DNA from: Parapedobacter defluvii
Lineage (GTDB): Bacteria; Bacteroidota; Bacteroidia; Sphingobacteriales; Sphingobacteriaceae
Assembly: GCF_014642075.1 (NCBI RefSeq)
Contig: NZ_BMIK01000002.1
Span: forward strand, 248,001-312,000
Reading direction: 5' to 3'
Length of the DNA stretch: 64,000 nucleotides
Shown: positions 25,150-33,424 of the stretch, piece by piece
Position numbering within the stretch: the stretch's first letter is position 1
Layout: each line of letters starts with the position of its first letter
Notes under the pieces: generated by a model
What the model saw: the letters and a program-made list of their open reading frames with translations, nothing else
What the model was told of the DNA's origin: nothing
Database searches by the model: none
Made by a program: the position numbers and the translations under genes

Positions 25150-26556
25150 CTACATGTGAATCGCCCGGTTGGCCGTGGCAGCCAAAGACGCCTCCCGGAA
25201 TGCTTCCGTAAAGGTAGGGTGTGCATGGCAAATCCGGCCGATGTCTTCGGCCGATGCCCGGTATTCCATGGCGACGGTCGCCTCGGAAATCATGTCTGCT
25301 GCCCTCGGCCCAATCATGTGTACGCCCAGCACCTCGTCTGTTTCGGTGTCCGCCAATACTTTAATAAACCCGTCTGTATCGCCGCTGGCCTTTGCACGTC
25401 CGCTGGCCTTAAAGGGGAAAGAGCCGGTCTTGTAGCTGCGGCCTTCCGCTTTCAGTTGTTCTTCGGTTTTCCCGACACTGGCTACTTCGGGCCATGTGTA
25501 TACGACACCCGGGATCAGGTTGTAGTCGATGTGGGGTCTTTGCCCCGCAATGCGTTCGGCAACGAAGACACCTTCATCCTCTGCCTTATGGGCAAGCATG
25601 GCTCCTTTGATTACATCACCGATGGCATATACCCCCGGTACCGGTGTTTCCAGATTTTCATTTACCGGTACTTTCTTACCCCGTTCTTCCAACTTGATGC
25701 CGATCTTGTCCAAATCGAGTCCCTCCGTATAGGCTGTGCGGCCCACAGCGACGATGCAGTAATCGCCTTCCCATTTTGCAGGCTGCCCTTTTGGATCCTC
25801 GGCGGTGATCGTCACTTTTTTCCCTTTGACCGTTCCTCCTGTTACTTTGTGGCCCAGGTAAAATTCCATGCCTAGTGTTTTTTTTAATACCCGTTGCAGT
25901 TCCTTGCCCAATCCGCCATCCATGGTTGGAAGGATGGTTTTTTCGTATTCGATAACGGATACTTTTGAACCCAGCCGGGCGTAGACTGAGCCTAGTTCCA
26001 GACCAATTACCCCGCCACCGATAACGATGAGGTGGTTGGGTACCTCTGCAAGTGCCAATGCCTCGGTAGAAGTGATGATCCGCTTCTTGTCAACGGGGAG
26101 AAAAGGCAGCGCTGTCGGTTTGGATCCGGTCGCGATAATCACATGTTTGCCACTGACCTGCTCGGTCTTGCCGTCATTTTTTGTCACCTTGATGGTGTTC
26201 TTATCCACAAAAGATCCCACTCCGGTAAAGCTGTCAATCTTATTTTTCTTGAAAAGAAATTCGATGCCGGTTACATTTTGCTTGATAACATCATCCTTCC
26301 GGGCAATCATCTGCTTCATGTCAACTTTGAGATTGCTCAGATTGATACCATGGCTCCCGAAATGATGGGCAGCGTTGTGGTAATGTTCCGAAGAGTCCAG
26401 AAGGGCTTTGGAAGGAATACACCCTACGTTTAGGCAGGTACCCCCAAATGTGCTGTATTTTTCAATGACGGCTGTTTTCAGGCCCAATTGCGCACAGCGG
26501 ATAGCGGCCACATATCCGCCGGGTCCGCTACCGATTACAATGACGTCGTATTGCAT
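25150..26556 (-). CDS. lpdA: Dihydrolipoyl dehydrogenase (second paralogue)
   Basis: 468 residues. FAD site 'VIGSGPGGYVAAIRCAQLG'; redox cysteines in 'GGTCLNVGCIPSKALLDSS' (Cys41, Cys46); NAD site 'VIGGGVIGLELGSVYARLG'; 'GVYAIGDVIKGAMLAHKAEDEG'; C-terminal 'CHAHPTFTEAFREASL'. Compared with the paralogue at 22867, the cysteine loop reads TCLNVGCIPS rather than ICLNWGCIPT. This is the TCA/2-oxoglutarate dehydrogenase type of E3 found in mitochondria and alpha-proteobacteria. The two enzymes probably serve different complexes. Promoter TATCTTTG at 26584-26591; the thioesterase gene follows. Confidence 0.95.
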   Translation of the reverse strand: MQYDVIVIGSGPGGYVAAIRCAQLGLKTAVIEKYSTFGGTCLNVGCIPSKALLDSSEHYHNAAHHFGSHGINLSNLKVDMKQMIARKDDVIKQNVTGIEFLFKKNKIDSFTGVGSFVDKNTIKVTKNDGKTEQVSGKHVIIATGSKPTALPFLPVDKKRIITSTEALALAEVPNHLIVIGGGVIGLELGSVYARLGSKVSVIEYEKTILPTMDGGLGKELQRVLKKTLGMEFYLGHKVTGGTVKGKKVTITAEDPKGQPAKWEGDYCIVAVGRTAYTEGLDLDKIGIKLEERGKKVPVNENLETPVPGVYAIGDVIKGAMLAHKAEDEGVFVAERIAGQRPHIDYNLIPGVVYTWPEVASVGKTEEQLKAEGRSYKTGSFPFKASGRAKASGDTDGFIKVLADTETDEVLGVHMIGPRAADMISEATVAMEYRASAEDIGRICHAHPTFTEAFREASLAATANRAIHM

Positions 26557-26583
26557 GTGATGATGTTAGTCTACTCAGATGGT

Positions 26584-26591
26584 CAAAGATA
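26584..26591 (-). promoter_or_regulatory. -7 element TATCTTTG for the second lpdA
   Basis: Exact TAnnTTTG on the minus strand, 28 bases before the ATG, directly after the terminator of the azurin-like gene. Confidence 0.55.
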
Positions 26592-26594
26592 CAA

Positions 26595-26622
26595 AAAAAG
26601 ACAGCCGTACGGCTGTCTTTTT
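26595..26622 (-). terminator. Perfect palindromic terminator of the azurin-like gene
   Basis: AAAAAGACAGCC, GTAC loop, GGCTGTCTTTTT: a perfect 28-base palindrome centred at 26608/26609, with T-runs both ways. Confidence 0.85.
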
Positions 26623-26645
26623 ATAAAAATGAAAGGCTATTTGTC

Positions 26646-27185
26646 TTATTCGGCTACAATTTTTCCTTGCATCACACCGTAGTGACCCGGAAAGCTGCAA
26701 ACGAAAGGATAAACACCTTTTTCGTCCAGCGTAAATTCGATAACATCCGTTTCACCTGGTCCCAATAATTTGGTGTGAGCCACGATGGATGATCCAAAGG
26801 TAACCGGAATGTATTCGGTGTCAACCGCTTTAATGGCTTCACCACCAAAAGCAGGAAGATCGGTTCCAGGCGCAAGGACAACCACGTTATGTCCCATGGA
26901 TTCTTTAGGCATCTCTCCTACGTTATGCAACGTCAGTTTTACCGATTGACCGGCTTTTACCCGGAAGAGTTTTCTATCAAACGTCATTAGATCGTTCGCA
27001 TTTAAGGTCAGGTCATTGCTTACAGCCACTGTATCTAACCCCGGAATATCTGCAGCAGGTGCTTGTTCTGTGGGGGCTGCTGACTCAGTTGATTCAGTGG
27101 AAGATTGCTCTTTCGTTTGGTTGCCACCGCAGGCGGCGAAAAAAACGGCTCCCGCTACTACGGGCATCAAAAATAATCGCTTCAT
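26646..27185 (-). CDS. Azurin/plastocyanin-like cupredoxin lipoprotein
   Basis: 179 residues from the ATG at 27185. The signal ends in a lipobox with Cys19 ('GAVFFAACGGNQ'), followed by a Ser/Thr/Glu/Ala linker (about 22-50). The cupredoxin domain has type 1 copper ligands: His in 'SMGHNVVVL', Cys and His in 'PFVCSFPGHYGVM', and Met in the same loop. The order His...Cys-x4-His-x3-Met and the 'VTFGSS...ET' region resemble azurin. It should be a membrane-anchored periplasmic electron carrier, perhaps to a cytochrome oxidase or peroxidase. It has a textbook promoter and a strong terminator, so it is a single-gene unit. Confidence 0.92.
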   Translation of the reverse strand: MKRLFLMPVVAGAVFFAACGGNQTKEQSSTESTESAAPTEQAPAADIPGLDTVAVSNDLTLNANDLMTFDRKLFRVKAGQSVKLTLHNVGEMPKESMGHNVVVLAPGTDLPAFGGEAIKAVDTEYIPVTFGSSIVAHTKLLGPGETDVIEFTLDEKGVYPFVCSFPGHYGVMQGKIVAE

Positions 27186-27210
27186 TTCAAATTGCTGTTT
27201 GTTTGCGCCC

Positions 27211-27240
27211 CAAAGGTAGTCGAATTTAAAAATGTACAAA
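27211..27240 (-). promoter_or_regulatory. Promoter of the azurin-like gene (TTTG-N18-TACCTTTG)
   Basis: On the minus strand TTTG (27237-27240), 18 bases, TACCTTTG (27211-27218), matching the Bacteroidota consensus TTTG-N19-TAnnTTTG. It lies 26 bases before the ATG. Confidence 0.75.
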
Positions 27241-27272
27241 AGTGCAATTATCACCTGATTGTAATTTTAATG

Positions 27273-28886
27273 TCACTTTGTGTTTTTTGTCGTCGTATGT
27301 GTCAGGGTCTTGATGATTTGGTACAAGGATACCGGATCGAATGGTTTTCCCACTACGGCGTCGGCCCCCGCGGCGTATGCAGCCTGCTGCTCACGTTGCA
27401 GTACCGAAGCGGAAATAGAAATAATGGGTATCTTACGGATGTGCTCCTGTGGATCGTTCCGGATGGTACGGATTGCATCAAATCCACTCATGATGGGCAT
27501 ATGTGCATCCATAAGAATTAAGTTGTATGGAGTAGTTTCTACTTTTTCCAGGGCTTCCTTTCCATTTTTTACCGTATCGACAGTGATGCCCCAGGTATTG
27601 AGCATATGGGTAACCATAAAGCTGTTCAACTCATTGTCTTCCGCAAGGAGTATACGGATGTCAGTCAGCGGCGGTAAATCCGTATATTGTCTTTTTTCGG
27701 ATTTGGGGGTTGCTTCGGAAGATTCTTCGTCAAACCAGCATTGAAAAACGAATTCGCTCCCTTTACCCAGTTCACTATACGCATGGATCTGGCCTTGATG
27801 CAGGTTGACCAGGCGCTTTACAATGGCGAGCCCTAGTCCGGTGCCGCCAAAGCGTTTGGTAATGCCTTCCTCTCCCTGTTCGAACGACTGGAAAATCTTA
27901 TCCAGCGCACTGTCGGTGATGCCAATACCGGTATCTTTTACGGAAAACTGGATGTGTGCGCGATGTTTTGATCGCTTGAGGAGTTTGGCTTCGAGCGTGA
28001 CGCTTCCTTTTTCAGTAAATTTGATGCCATTGGAAATCAGGTTACTCAATATTTGCGTCAGGCGCAATGAGTCTGCAAGGATATGCTTGGGCAGGTTTTC
28101 GTCGCTGACTACTTGAAACGCAATTCCTTTTTGTTCGGCTTTATAGGCGAATAAATTCGTGAGTTCTTTCAAGATGTTGGTAAGCGATGTTTTGGCATAA
28201 TCCAGCCGCATTTTGCCCGAGTCAATTTTGGAAAGGTCGAGGATGTCATTAATGATTAGCAGTAGCTGCTGTGAAGCATTTTCCAGGTAATCCAACCATT
28301 CCGACTGTTCTTCATTGAGGGGGGAGTTTCGCAACATCGTCGTGATTCCCGTAATACCGTTAATAGGAGTACGTATCTCATGGCTCATGTTGGCGAGGAA
28401 ATTTTCTTTCGATTTCCGGGCAAGATCCGCTTCTTTTTTTGCCTTGACCAGCTCTATATGGGATCGTTCCAGCTCTTCATTTTTCCGTTTTAGCTCCCGT
28501 TGGATATACACTTGTTGCATAAACGACTTGACCTTCGCAATCGTGATGTCCGGATTGAGGGGCTTATAGAGGTAATCCACGGCGCCGCTGTGCAGTCCTT
28601 TAAGGAGAAATTTGTCTTCCTTGGAAATTGCAGTCACCATGATTACCATGATTTGCCAGGTTTTCGGATTGCTCTGCAATAACGAGACAAATTCAAACCC
28701 ATTGATCTCGGGCATTTGTACATCCACCAATGCGATGGCCACATCCTGGTTCCAGCAATAGCGCAGTGCTTCGTTCGGTGAAGTGCTCCCCCATATTTCT
28801 AAATTGTCGATATCGGCCAACAGTGCCTTTAGGCTGAGTACATTTTCCTCCTTATCATCAACAATAACTAATTTTAATTTCTCCAT
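27273..28886 (-). CDS. Soluble hybrid histidine kinase REC-HisKA-HATPase-REC
   Basis: 537 residues from the ATG at 28886 (MEKLKLVIVDDKEEN); an upstream extension is open but would overlap cheB. Domains: receiver 1 (1-125, phosphate-accepting Asp55 in 'IALVDVQMPEINGFE'), a short coiled coil (130-160), HisKA with His169 in 'FLANMSHEIRTPINGITG', HATPase (about 265-385, 'GTGLGLAIVKRL'), receiver 2 (410-530, Asp460 in 'LILMDAHMPIMSGFD'). No membrane segment or sensor domain, so its input must be phosphate from a partner, probably the 1013-residue kinase at 30338. It follows cheB by 25 bases. No DNA-binding output is encoded nearby. Confidence 0.93.
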   Translation of the reverse strand: MEKLKLVIVDDKEENVLSLKALLADIDNLEIWGSTSPNEALRYCWNQDVAIALVDVQMPEINGFEFVSLLQSNPKTWQIMVIMVTAISKEDKFLLKGLHSGAVDYLYKPLNPDITIAKVKSFMQQVYIQRELKRKNEELERSHIELVKAKKEADLARKSKENFLANMSHEIRTPINGITGITTMLRNSPLNEEQSEWLDYLENASQQLLLIINDILDLSKIDSGKMRLDYAKTSLTNILKELTNLFAYKAEQKGIAFQVVSDENLPKHILADSLRLTQILSNLISNGIKFTEKGSVTLEAKLLKRSKHRAHIQFSVKDTGIGITDSALDKIFQSFEQGEEGITKRFGGTGLGLAIVKRLVNLHQGQIHAYSELGKGSEFVFQCWFDEESSEATPKSEKRQYTDLPPLTDIRILLAEDNELNSFMVTHMLNTWGITVDTVKNGKEALEKVETTPYNLILMDAHMPIMSGFDAIRTIRNDPQEHIRKIPIISISASVLQREQQAAYAAGADAVVGKPFDPVSLYQIIKTLTHTTTKNTK

Positions 28887-28911
28887 GCTGATTTCTGTCA
28901 ACTGATTTCTG

Positions 28912-29517
28912 TCAAATATAAGTATCCAGCTGTCGGCTGAATGTAATGAGTTCTTCGTTTGTAAGAATAAGATCGGCCGCCCCGAGTCCGATCGCTGCTT
29001 CGGGCATGGTTTTGACCGCTGCCTCCCGTGGATCCTGTACGATGCAGAGTCCTCCCGCGCGTTGCACCGCACACATACCTTGTGCACCGTCTTGGTTGGC
29101 TCCGGATAATAATGCCGCTGCGATGGCCGGTCCATACACATCGGCAGCACTTTGTAGGGTTACGTCAATGGAAGGCCTGCAGAAATTTACCGGTTCCGAG
29201 ATATCCAGTGAAAAAGTATGGTCCGGCTCAATCAACAAATGATATCCTGCCGGCGCAAAATAAGCCGTAGCTCGCCGGATAGGTTCTTTTTCTTCCGCCA
29301 CCTTGACGGTAATATGAGATTTGGTCATGATGCTCTCCTCGATGTTAGTTTCATATCGGGCATTTCGATGAACGATGACCACGATTGCAATTGGCAGGCC
29401 TCCCGGGAATACTTTGAGCATGTTGAACAACACATTAAATCCACCGGCAGAGCATGCCAATAGCAGTACTTCAATTTTTTGAAGTTTGCTAACAGCATAT
29501 GGAGTTAAATTAGGCAA
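28912..29517 (-). CDS. CheB-type methylesterase domain protein (no receiver)
   Basis: 201 residues, only the CheB catalytic domain. The triad is Ser23 in 'LLACSAGGFNVLF', His50 in 'VVIVHRNARYE' and Asp143 in 'LLSGANQDGAQGM'; 'AYFAPAGYHLLIEPD' and 'RPSIDVTLQSAADVYG' are also typical. CheB removes methyl esters from glutamates. The usual N-terminal receiver is absent, so activity is not controlled by direct phosphorylation of this protein. Its start overlaps the cheR end by 8 bases. No chemoreceptor or cheA is in the window. Confidence 0.9.
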   Translation of the reverse strand: MPNLTPYAVSKLQKIEVLLLACSAGGFNVLFNMLKVFPGGLPIAIVVIVHRNARYETNIEESIMTKSHITVKVAEEKEPIRRATAYFAPAGYHLLIEPDHTFSLDISEPVNFCRPSIDVTLQSAADVYGPAIAAALLSGANQDGAQGMCAVQRAGGLCIVQDPREAAVKTMPEAAIGLGAADLILTNEELITFSRQLDTYI

Positions 29518-30334
29518 TCTTTTGATAAATATTTTGTTTTTTGTTAATAAGTCTAAAACGCTCTCTCAGGTGCTCCGATCGGAGGGTCTCTTTTGATCCC
29601 AGACCAAGAAAACCAAAGAGGGCTAAACTTTCATACAAAAGGTTAAACACACGCTCCTGCAATGCTGTATCGAAATAAATCAGGACATTACGGCAGGTGA
29701 TCAACTGAAATTCATTGAATACGCCATCCGAAACGAGATTATGAATCGAAAACAGGATGTTTTTTCGCAAATCGTGGTGGATGGCAGCCGCGCCGTATCC
29801 CGCAGTGTAATAGTCGGAAAAAGAATCGTCACATCCCGTCTGTAAGTAATTATCGGAGTACACTTTCATCTTTCCTAGATCAAAAATACCCTGTTTGGCC
29901 GTTTCAAGAACCTTTGAATTGATGTCTGTGCCGTAAATAAAAGAACGGTCATAGAGATTTTGTTTTTTAAGTAGTATGGCTAATGAATAAACCTCTTCAC
30001 CGGTGGAACAACCTGCACTCCATATCTTTATGTGCGGAAAAGTGGCCAAATAGGGAAAAACTTCCTCACGCAATGCAACGTAAAAAAGCGGATCACGGAA
30101 CATTTCGGTGACGTTGACCGTGATCTCACCAAGGAAGCGGTAGAAAAAGCCAGAAGTATTAATCAGGTTGTGTTTCAATCCACGGAAATCAAGTCTATAC
30201 AAATCGAGGATACGGGAAATACGCCTTTTAAGCGAAGCACGCGAATATCCATTCAGATCAAAACCATGGACATGGTTGACCAATTCAATCAATTCTTCCA
30301 GGTTTTCAAACGACAAACTCATTTTAGTTGCCAC
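29510..30334 (-). CDS. CheR-type protein-glutamate methyltransferase
   Basis: 274 residues. An N-terminal helical domain (about 8-75, 'SRASLKRRISRILDLYRL') precedes the SAM-dependent methyltransferase domain: 'IKIWSAGCSTGEEVYSLAILL' (about 103-123), 'IYGTDINSKVLETA', 'LITCRNVLIYFDTALQ' and 'LGFLGLGSKETL'. It would methylate glutamates in a helical bundle. It starts 3 bases after the large hybrid kinase stop and overlaps cheB. In such CheR-CheB-kinase operons the target is not a classical chemoreceptor; the coiled coil of the neighbouring kinase is a candidate. Confidence 0.93.
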   Translation of the reverse strand: MATKMSLSFENLEELIELVNHVHGFDLNGYSRASLKRRISRILDLYRLDFRGLKHNLINTSGFFYRFLGEITVNVTEMFRDPLFYVALREEVFPYLATFPHIKIWSAGCSTGEEVYSLAILLKKQNLYDRSFIYGTDINSKVLETAKQGIFDLGKMKVYSDNYLQTGCDDSFSDYYTAGYGAAAIHHDLRKNILFSIHNLVSDGVFNEFQLITCRNVLIYFDTALQERVFNLLYESLALFGFLGLGSKETLRSEHLRERFRLINKKQNIYQKIA

Positions 30335-30337
30335 TTA

Positions 30338-33300
30338 TTAGCTGATCCACACCCGTATGAGCGAAAGTAATTTATTCACATCTACGGGTTTGGTGATATA
30401 GTCATTGGCGCCCGCCTCAAGTGCCAACCGCCGGTCGTCCGGCATCGCCTTTGCCGTAAGCGCAATGATGGGCAGTTTTGCAAACTTTTTATGGGTGCGG
30501 ATTTTAGCGATGGCTTCGTAACCATCCATCCCAGGCATCATAATATCCATCAATACCAAATCGATACCGGGTTTCTGCTGAAGAATGGACAGGGCCTCTG
30601 TTCCGTTATTTGCCGTCTCCACGATCAGGTTATAGGATTCAAAAACCGTGCTTAAGGCGAATATATTACGCATGTCGTCATCTGCCAACAAAATACGCTT
30701 GCCTTCCAACGCATTGTCAAGCGGTTGCTTTTTTGATAGAGATCCGCCAAGCCAAGGGAAAGAATGCGCGGCAGGCGTGCCATTTTTTATCCGGTTTATA
30801 AACAGATTTACTTCGTCGAGGATCCGGCTGTTCGATTTATCCGATTTCATCACCAGCGTTTTCGTGTGGTGAAGCATGCGGTCCGTCATTTCTGCATTGA
30901 GGTCCATTGCAGTGTTGATGATAACGGGTGTGTCTGCATATTGAGGAATACCTTTGATTTCATCGAGCAAATCCGCTCCGGACTTATCCGGCAGGTTGAT
31001 ATCGAGAATGATACAGTCGAAATGTTCGCCGGATGTAAGGAACTGAATTGCCTGACTGCCGGTAAAAGCTTGTATCACGTCCACACCACTTTCTTCCAGG
31101 CTTGTTTTGAGGCTATCGCTTTGGATTTTTTGATCTTCGACAACCAATACCGTTCTGAGTGGAGATTCGGTCATCTTGTGAAGATGTTCGAATGCATCAT
31201 CCAATGATTTTTTGTCAACTGGTTTTTTAAGAAAGCCCACGGCAGCTTCTTTGATTTTTCGCCTGTTTGGCCGGTCTGCCGACATCAGGTGTACGGGGAT
31301 ATTTTCGGTGCCGGGGTTGAGTTTCAGTTTTTTCAGTACGGTCCAGCCATCCATTGCGGGTAGTACAAGGTCCAAAATGATTGCATCGGGTAGGTGTTCC
31401 ACAGCCATCTGCAGTCCTGTGTCGCCCTGGTGGGCGACCAGCGTCTCGAATCCATGCTCATGGGCGCAATTTTCCAGTATTTCCGCAAAATTCTGATCGT
31501 CTTCGATAATCAGTAGCCTTTTGGGATTTCCGGTGTTAGCCGATTGCGGAGGTACCTGCGGCCCAGTTGGCATCTCTTGTTCCGGTACTGTTACCGTGGG
31601 TGAGCCGGTGTAGTCGGTAACGACTGCGCTCGCTGCTTCCGCCTTAAACTGCATGGGAAGTATCAGGGTAAAGGTGCTGCCTGCCCCCTCCCGGCTTTCA
31701 AGCTGGATTTCTCCGCCCAGCATGGTGGCCAGTTCGCGGCAAATCGAGAGCCCCAAACCGGTACCTCCGAATTTACGGTTTGTTGAACCATCTGCTTGTT
31801 TAAAGGCTTCGAATATCAATTGCTGTTTGCTTTCGGGGATGCCGATACCGGTATCTTTTACGGATAACACCAGTGTATCATTCGCACCCCGTGTAAACAT
31901 AAGCTCTACCTTTCCGTTTTCTTTCGTGAATTTGAACGCATTGGAAAGTAAATTTTTTAGAATCTGCCGCAGGCGCTGTTCGTCTGTTGCGATGATAGGG
32001 GGTAGGGTGCTGTCAACAACGACCTTAAAATCAATTGATTTTCCGTTTGCGACACCATTGAAGAGGTCCAACAAATCCTGGGCGATGGACGACAGCATTG
32101 TGTCTTCGATCACCAGCTCCATGCTCCCGGATTCGATTTTTGATAAATCAAGAATGTTGTTGATCAAATGTAGCAGGTCTTTCCCGGCATTGTGGATCAC
32201 TGACGCATATTTCAGTTGATCCGGCAAGAGGTTACCGGGTTTATTATCTTCCAACAGTTTGGCGAGTATGAGAATGCTGTTCAATGGGGTTCGCAACTCA
32301 TGGCTCATGTTCGCTAAAAACTCCGATTTGTATTTGCCCGACTGTTCTAGTTCGTTCGCTTTCATCGCGATGGACTGACGGGCTTGTTCGATGGAGAAAT
32401 TGCGCTCTTCCAGTAACCTCGCCTTTTCCTGAAGTTCAAGATTGGTATGTCTCAACTCGTCCTGCTGTATCCTCAATTCTTCTTCAGATGCCGCTAACTG
32501 ATGGGTTTTGTGGATGAGTTCGTCGTTGGTGGTCCGTAGCTCCTCTTGCTGAGCTTCGAGTTCCTCGGCCTGTTGCTGTGTTTCTTCATAAAGCAGGGTG
32601 AGGGTGGCATGGGCTATGGCTACCTCAGTTGCAGTGGCCAGGTTAACTGCGGCCTTTTCGAGAAAACGCAGTATCGTATCATCAATTTTGCGGAAAAAGC
32701 CAAGTTCCATTACACCAACGGCTTCGTTTTTGTAGACAAGTGGTTGTATGACGAGGTATTCAGGTTTGCTATTGCCCAACGAAGACGTAACCGTCAGGTA
32801 GTTTTTGGGTATTTCCGAAAGGACGATGGTTTCCCCGGAGGCGATGCATTCACCCGCGAGGCCTTGGCCGCTTTCTATGCTGGGGCGAAGGGATTGCACG
32901 TCGGCAGCATAAGATCCCATCCGTACGAATGTGTTTTCATCTGCTCTGCTTTTCAGGTAAATGACCCCAATCTTTGCGTTGAGGTACTTGCAGATTTCCT
33001 GGATGGTAATCGTCGCAATTTCCTGCTCACTGAGTCCACCACGGGTTTTTTCATCAAGATTGGCCAAACCGCTCAATATCCAGTTGTCTAGTTCCTTTTC
33101 TTCGGAAAGCTTGGCTAAATTGCTGTTGGTTTCGCGGATGAGTAATGCTGTCTTCTTTTGCCGTTCGAAAGTCTTGGTGGCATAAACGAGCAGCCAGCAG
33201 ATGACTGCAGAGGTCAGGCTTGCGGTGATCAGGATGGTAATTTTGATGTTGTCAAGTATCTGGTGCGAAATGTCAATGTATCTGAATTGATACAGTATAT

Positions 33301-33379
33301 AGAATAGGCTGATGCACAGGATACCGATAAGTAGGGAAAAGCCAATATATATATGTGCCTTGAATGATATTTTTTTCAT
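30338..33379 (-). CDS. Membrane hybrid histidine kinase, GAF-coiled coil-HisKA-HATPase-REC-REC-REC
   Basis: 1013 residues. Two membrane segments (8-30 and 47-66) with almost no periplasmic part; GAF domain (about 110-255, 'YLNAKIGVIYLKS', 'YLVIQPLVYKNEAVGVMELG'); a long Glu/Gln-rich coiled coil (258-350, with 'EELEAQQEELRTTNDEL' and 'EELRIQQDELRHTNLEL'); HisKA with His360 in 'FLANMSHELRTPLNSI'; HATPase (about 460-575); three receivers with Asp670, Asp793 and Asp945 ('LVLMDIMMPGMDGYEA'). In receiver 1 the region after the Asp is 'LVLPAMDG'. It heads an operon with cheR, cheB and a second hybrid kinase. The layout is that of Bacteroidota multi-receiver phosphorelays with GAF input. Confidence 0.94.
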   Translation of the reverse strand: MKKISFKAHIYIGFSLLIGILCISLFYILYQFRYIDISHQILDNIKITILITASLTSAVICWLLVYATKTFERQKKTALLIRETNSNLAKLSEEKELDNWILSGLANLDEKTRGGLSEQEIATITIQEICKYLNAKIGVIYLKSRADENTFVRMGSYAADVQSLRPSIESGQGLAGECIASGETIVLSEIPKNYLTVTSSLGNSKPEYLVIQPLVYKNEAVGVMELGFFRKIDDTILRFLEKAAVNLATATEVAIAHATLTLLYEETQQQAEELEAQQEELRTTNDELIHKTHQLAASEEELRIQQDELRHTNLELQEKARLLEERNFSIEQARQSIAMKANELEQSGKYKSEFLANMSHELRTPLNSILILAKLLEDNKPGNLLPDQLKYASVIHNAGKDLLHLINNILDLSKIESGSMELVIEDTMLSSIAQDLLDLFNGVANGKSIDFKVVVDSTLPPIIATDEQRLRQILKNLLSNAFKFTKENGKVELMFTRGANDTLVLSVKDTGIGIPESKQQLIFEAFKQADGSTNRKFGGTGLGLSICRELATMLGGEIQLESREGAGSTFTLILPMQFKAEAASAVVTDYTGSPTVTVPEQEMPTGPQVPPQSANTGNPKRLLIIEDDQNFAEILENCAHEHGFETLVAHQGDTGLQMAVEHLPDAIILDLVLPAMDGWTVLKKLKLNPGTENIPVHLMSADRPNRRKIKEAAVGFLKKPVDKKSLDDAFEHLHKMTESPLRTVLVVEDQKIQSDSLKTSLEESGVDVIQAFTGSQAIQFLTSGEHFDCIILDINLPDKSGADLLDEIKGIPQYADTPVIINTAMDLNAEMTDRMLHHTKTLVMKSDKSNSRILDEVNLFINRIKNGTPAAHSFPWLGGSLSKKQPLDNALEGKRILLADDDMRNIFALSTVFESYNLIVETANNGTEALSILQQKPGIDLVLMDIMMPGMDGYEAIAKIRTHKKFAKLPIIALTAKAMPDDRRLALEAGANDYITKPVDVNKLLSLIRVWIS

Positions 33380-33424
33380 CGTTAATTAGCCGTTCTCCCG
33401 TTTGTAAAAATAAAAAAGTCAAGC

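Noticed and set aside
28887-29150. 88-codon upstream extension of the soluble hybrid kinase
   Set aside because: It overlaps cheB, and the receiver domain starts right at the ATG at 28886.
27273-30334. Chemotaxis operon
   Set aside because: CheR and CheB are present but no receptor, CheW, CheA or CheY is, and gliding Bacteroidota do not use this set for flagella.
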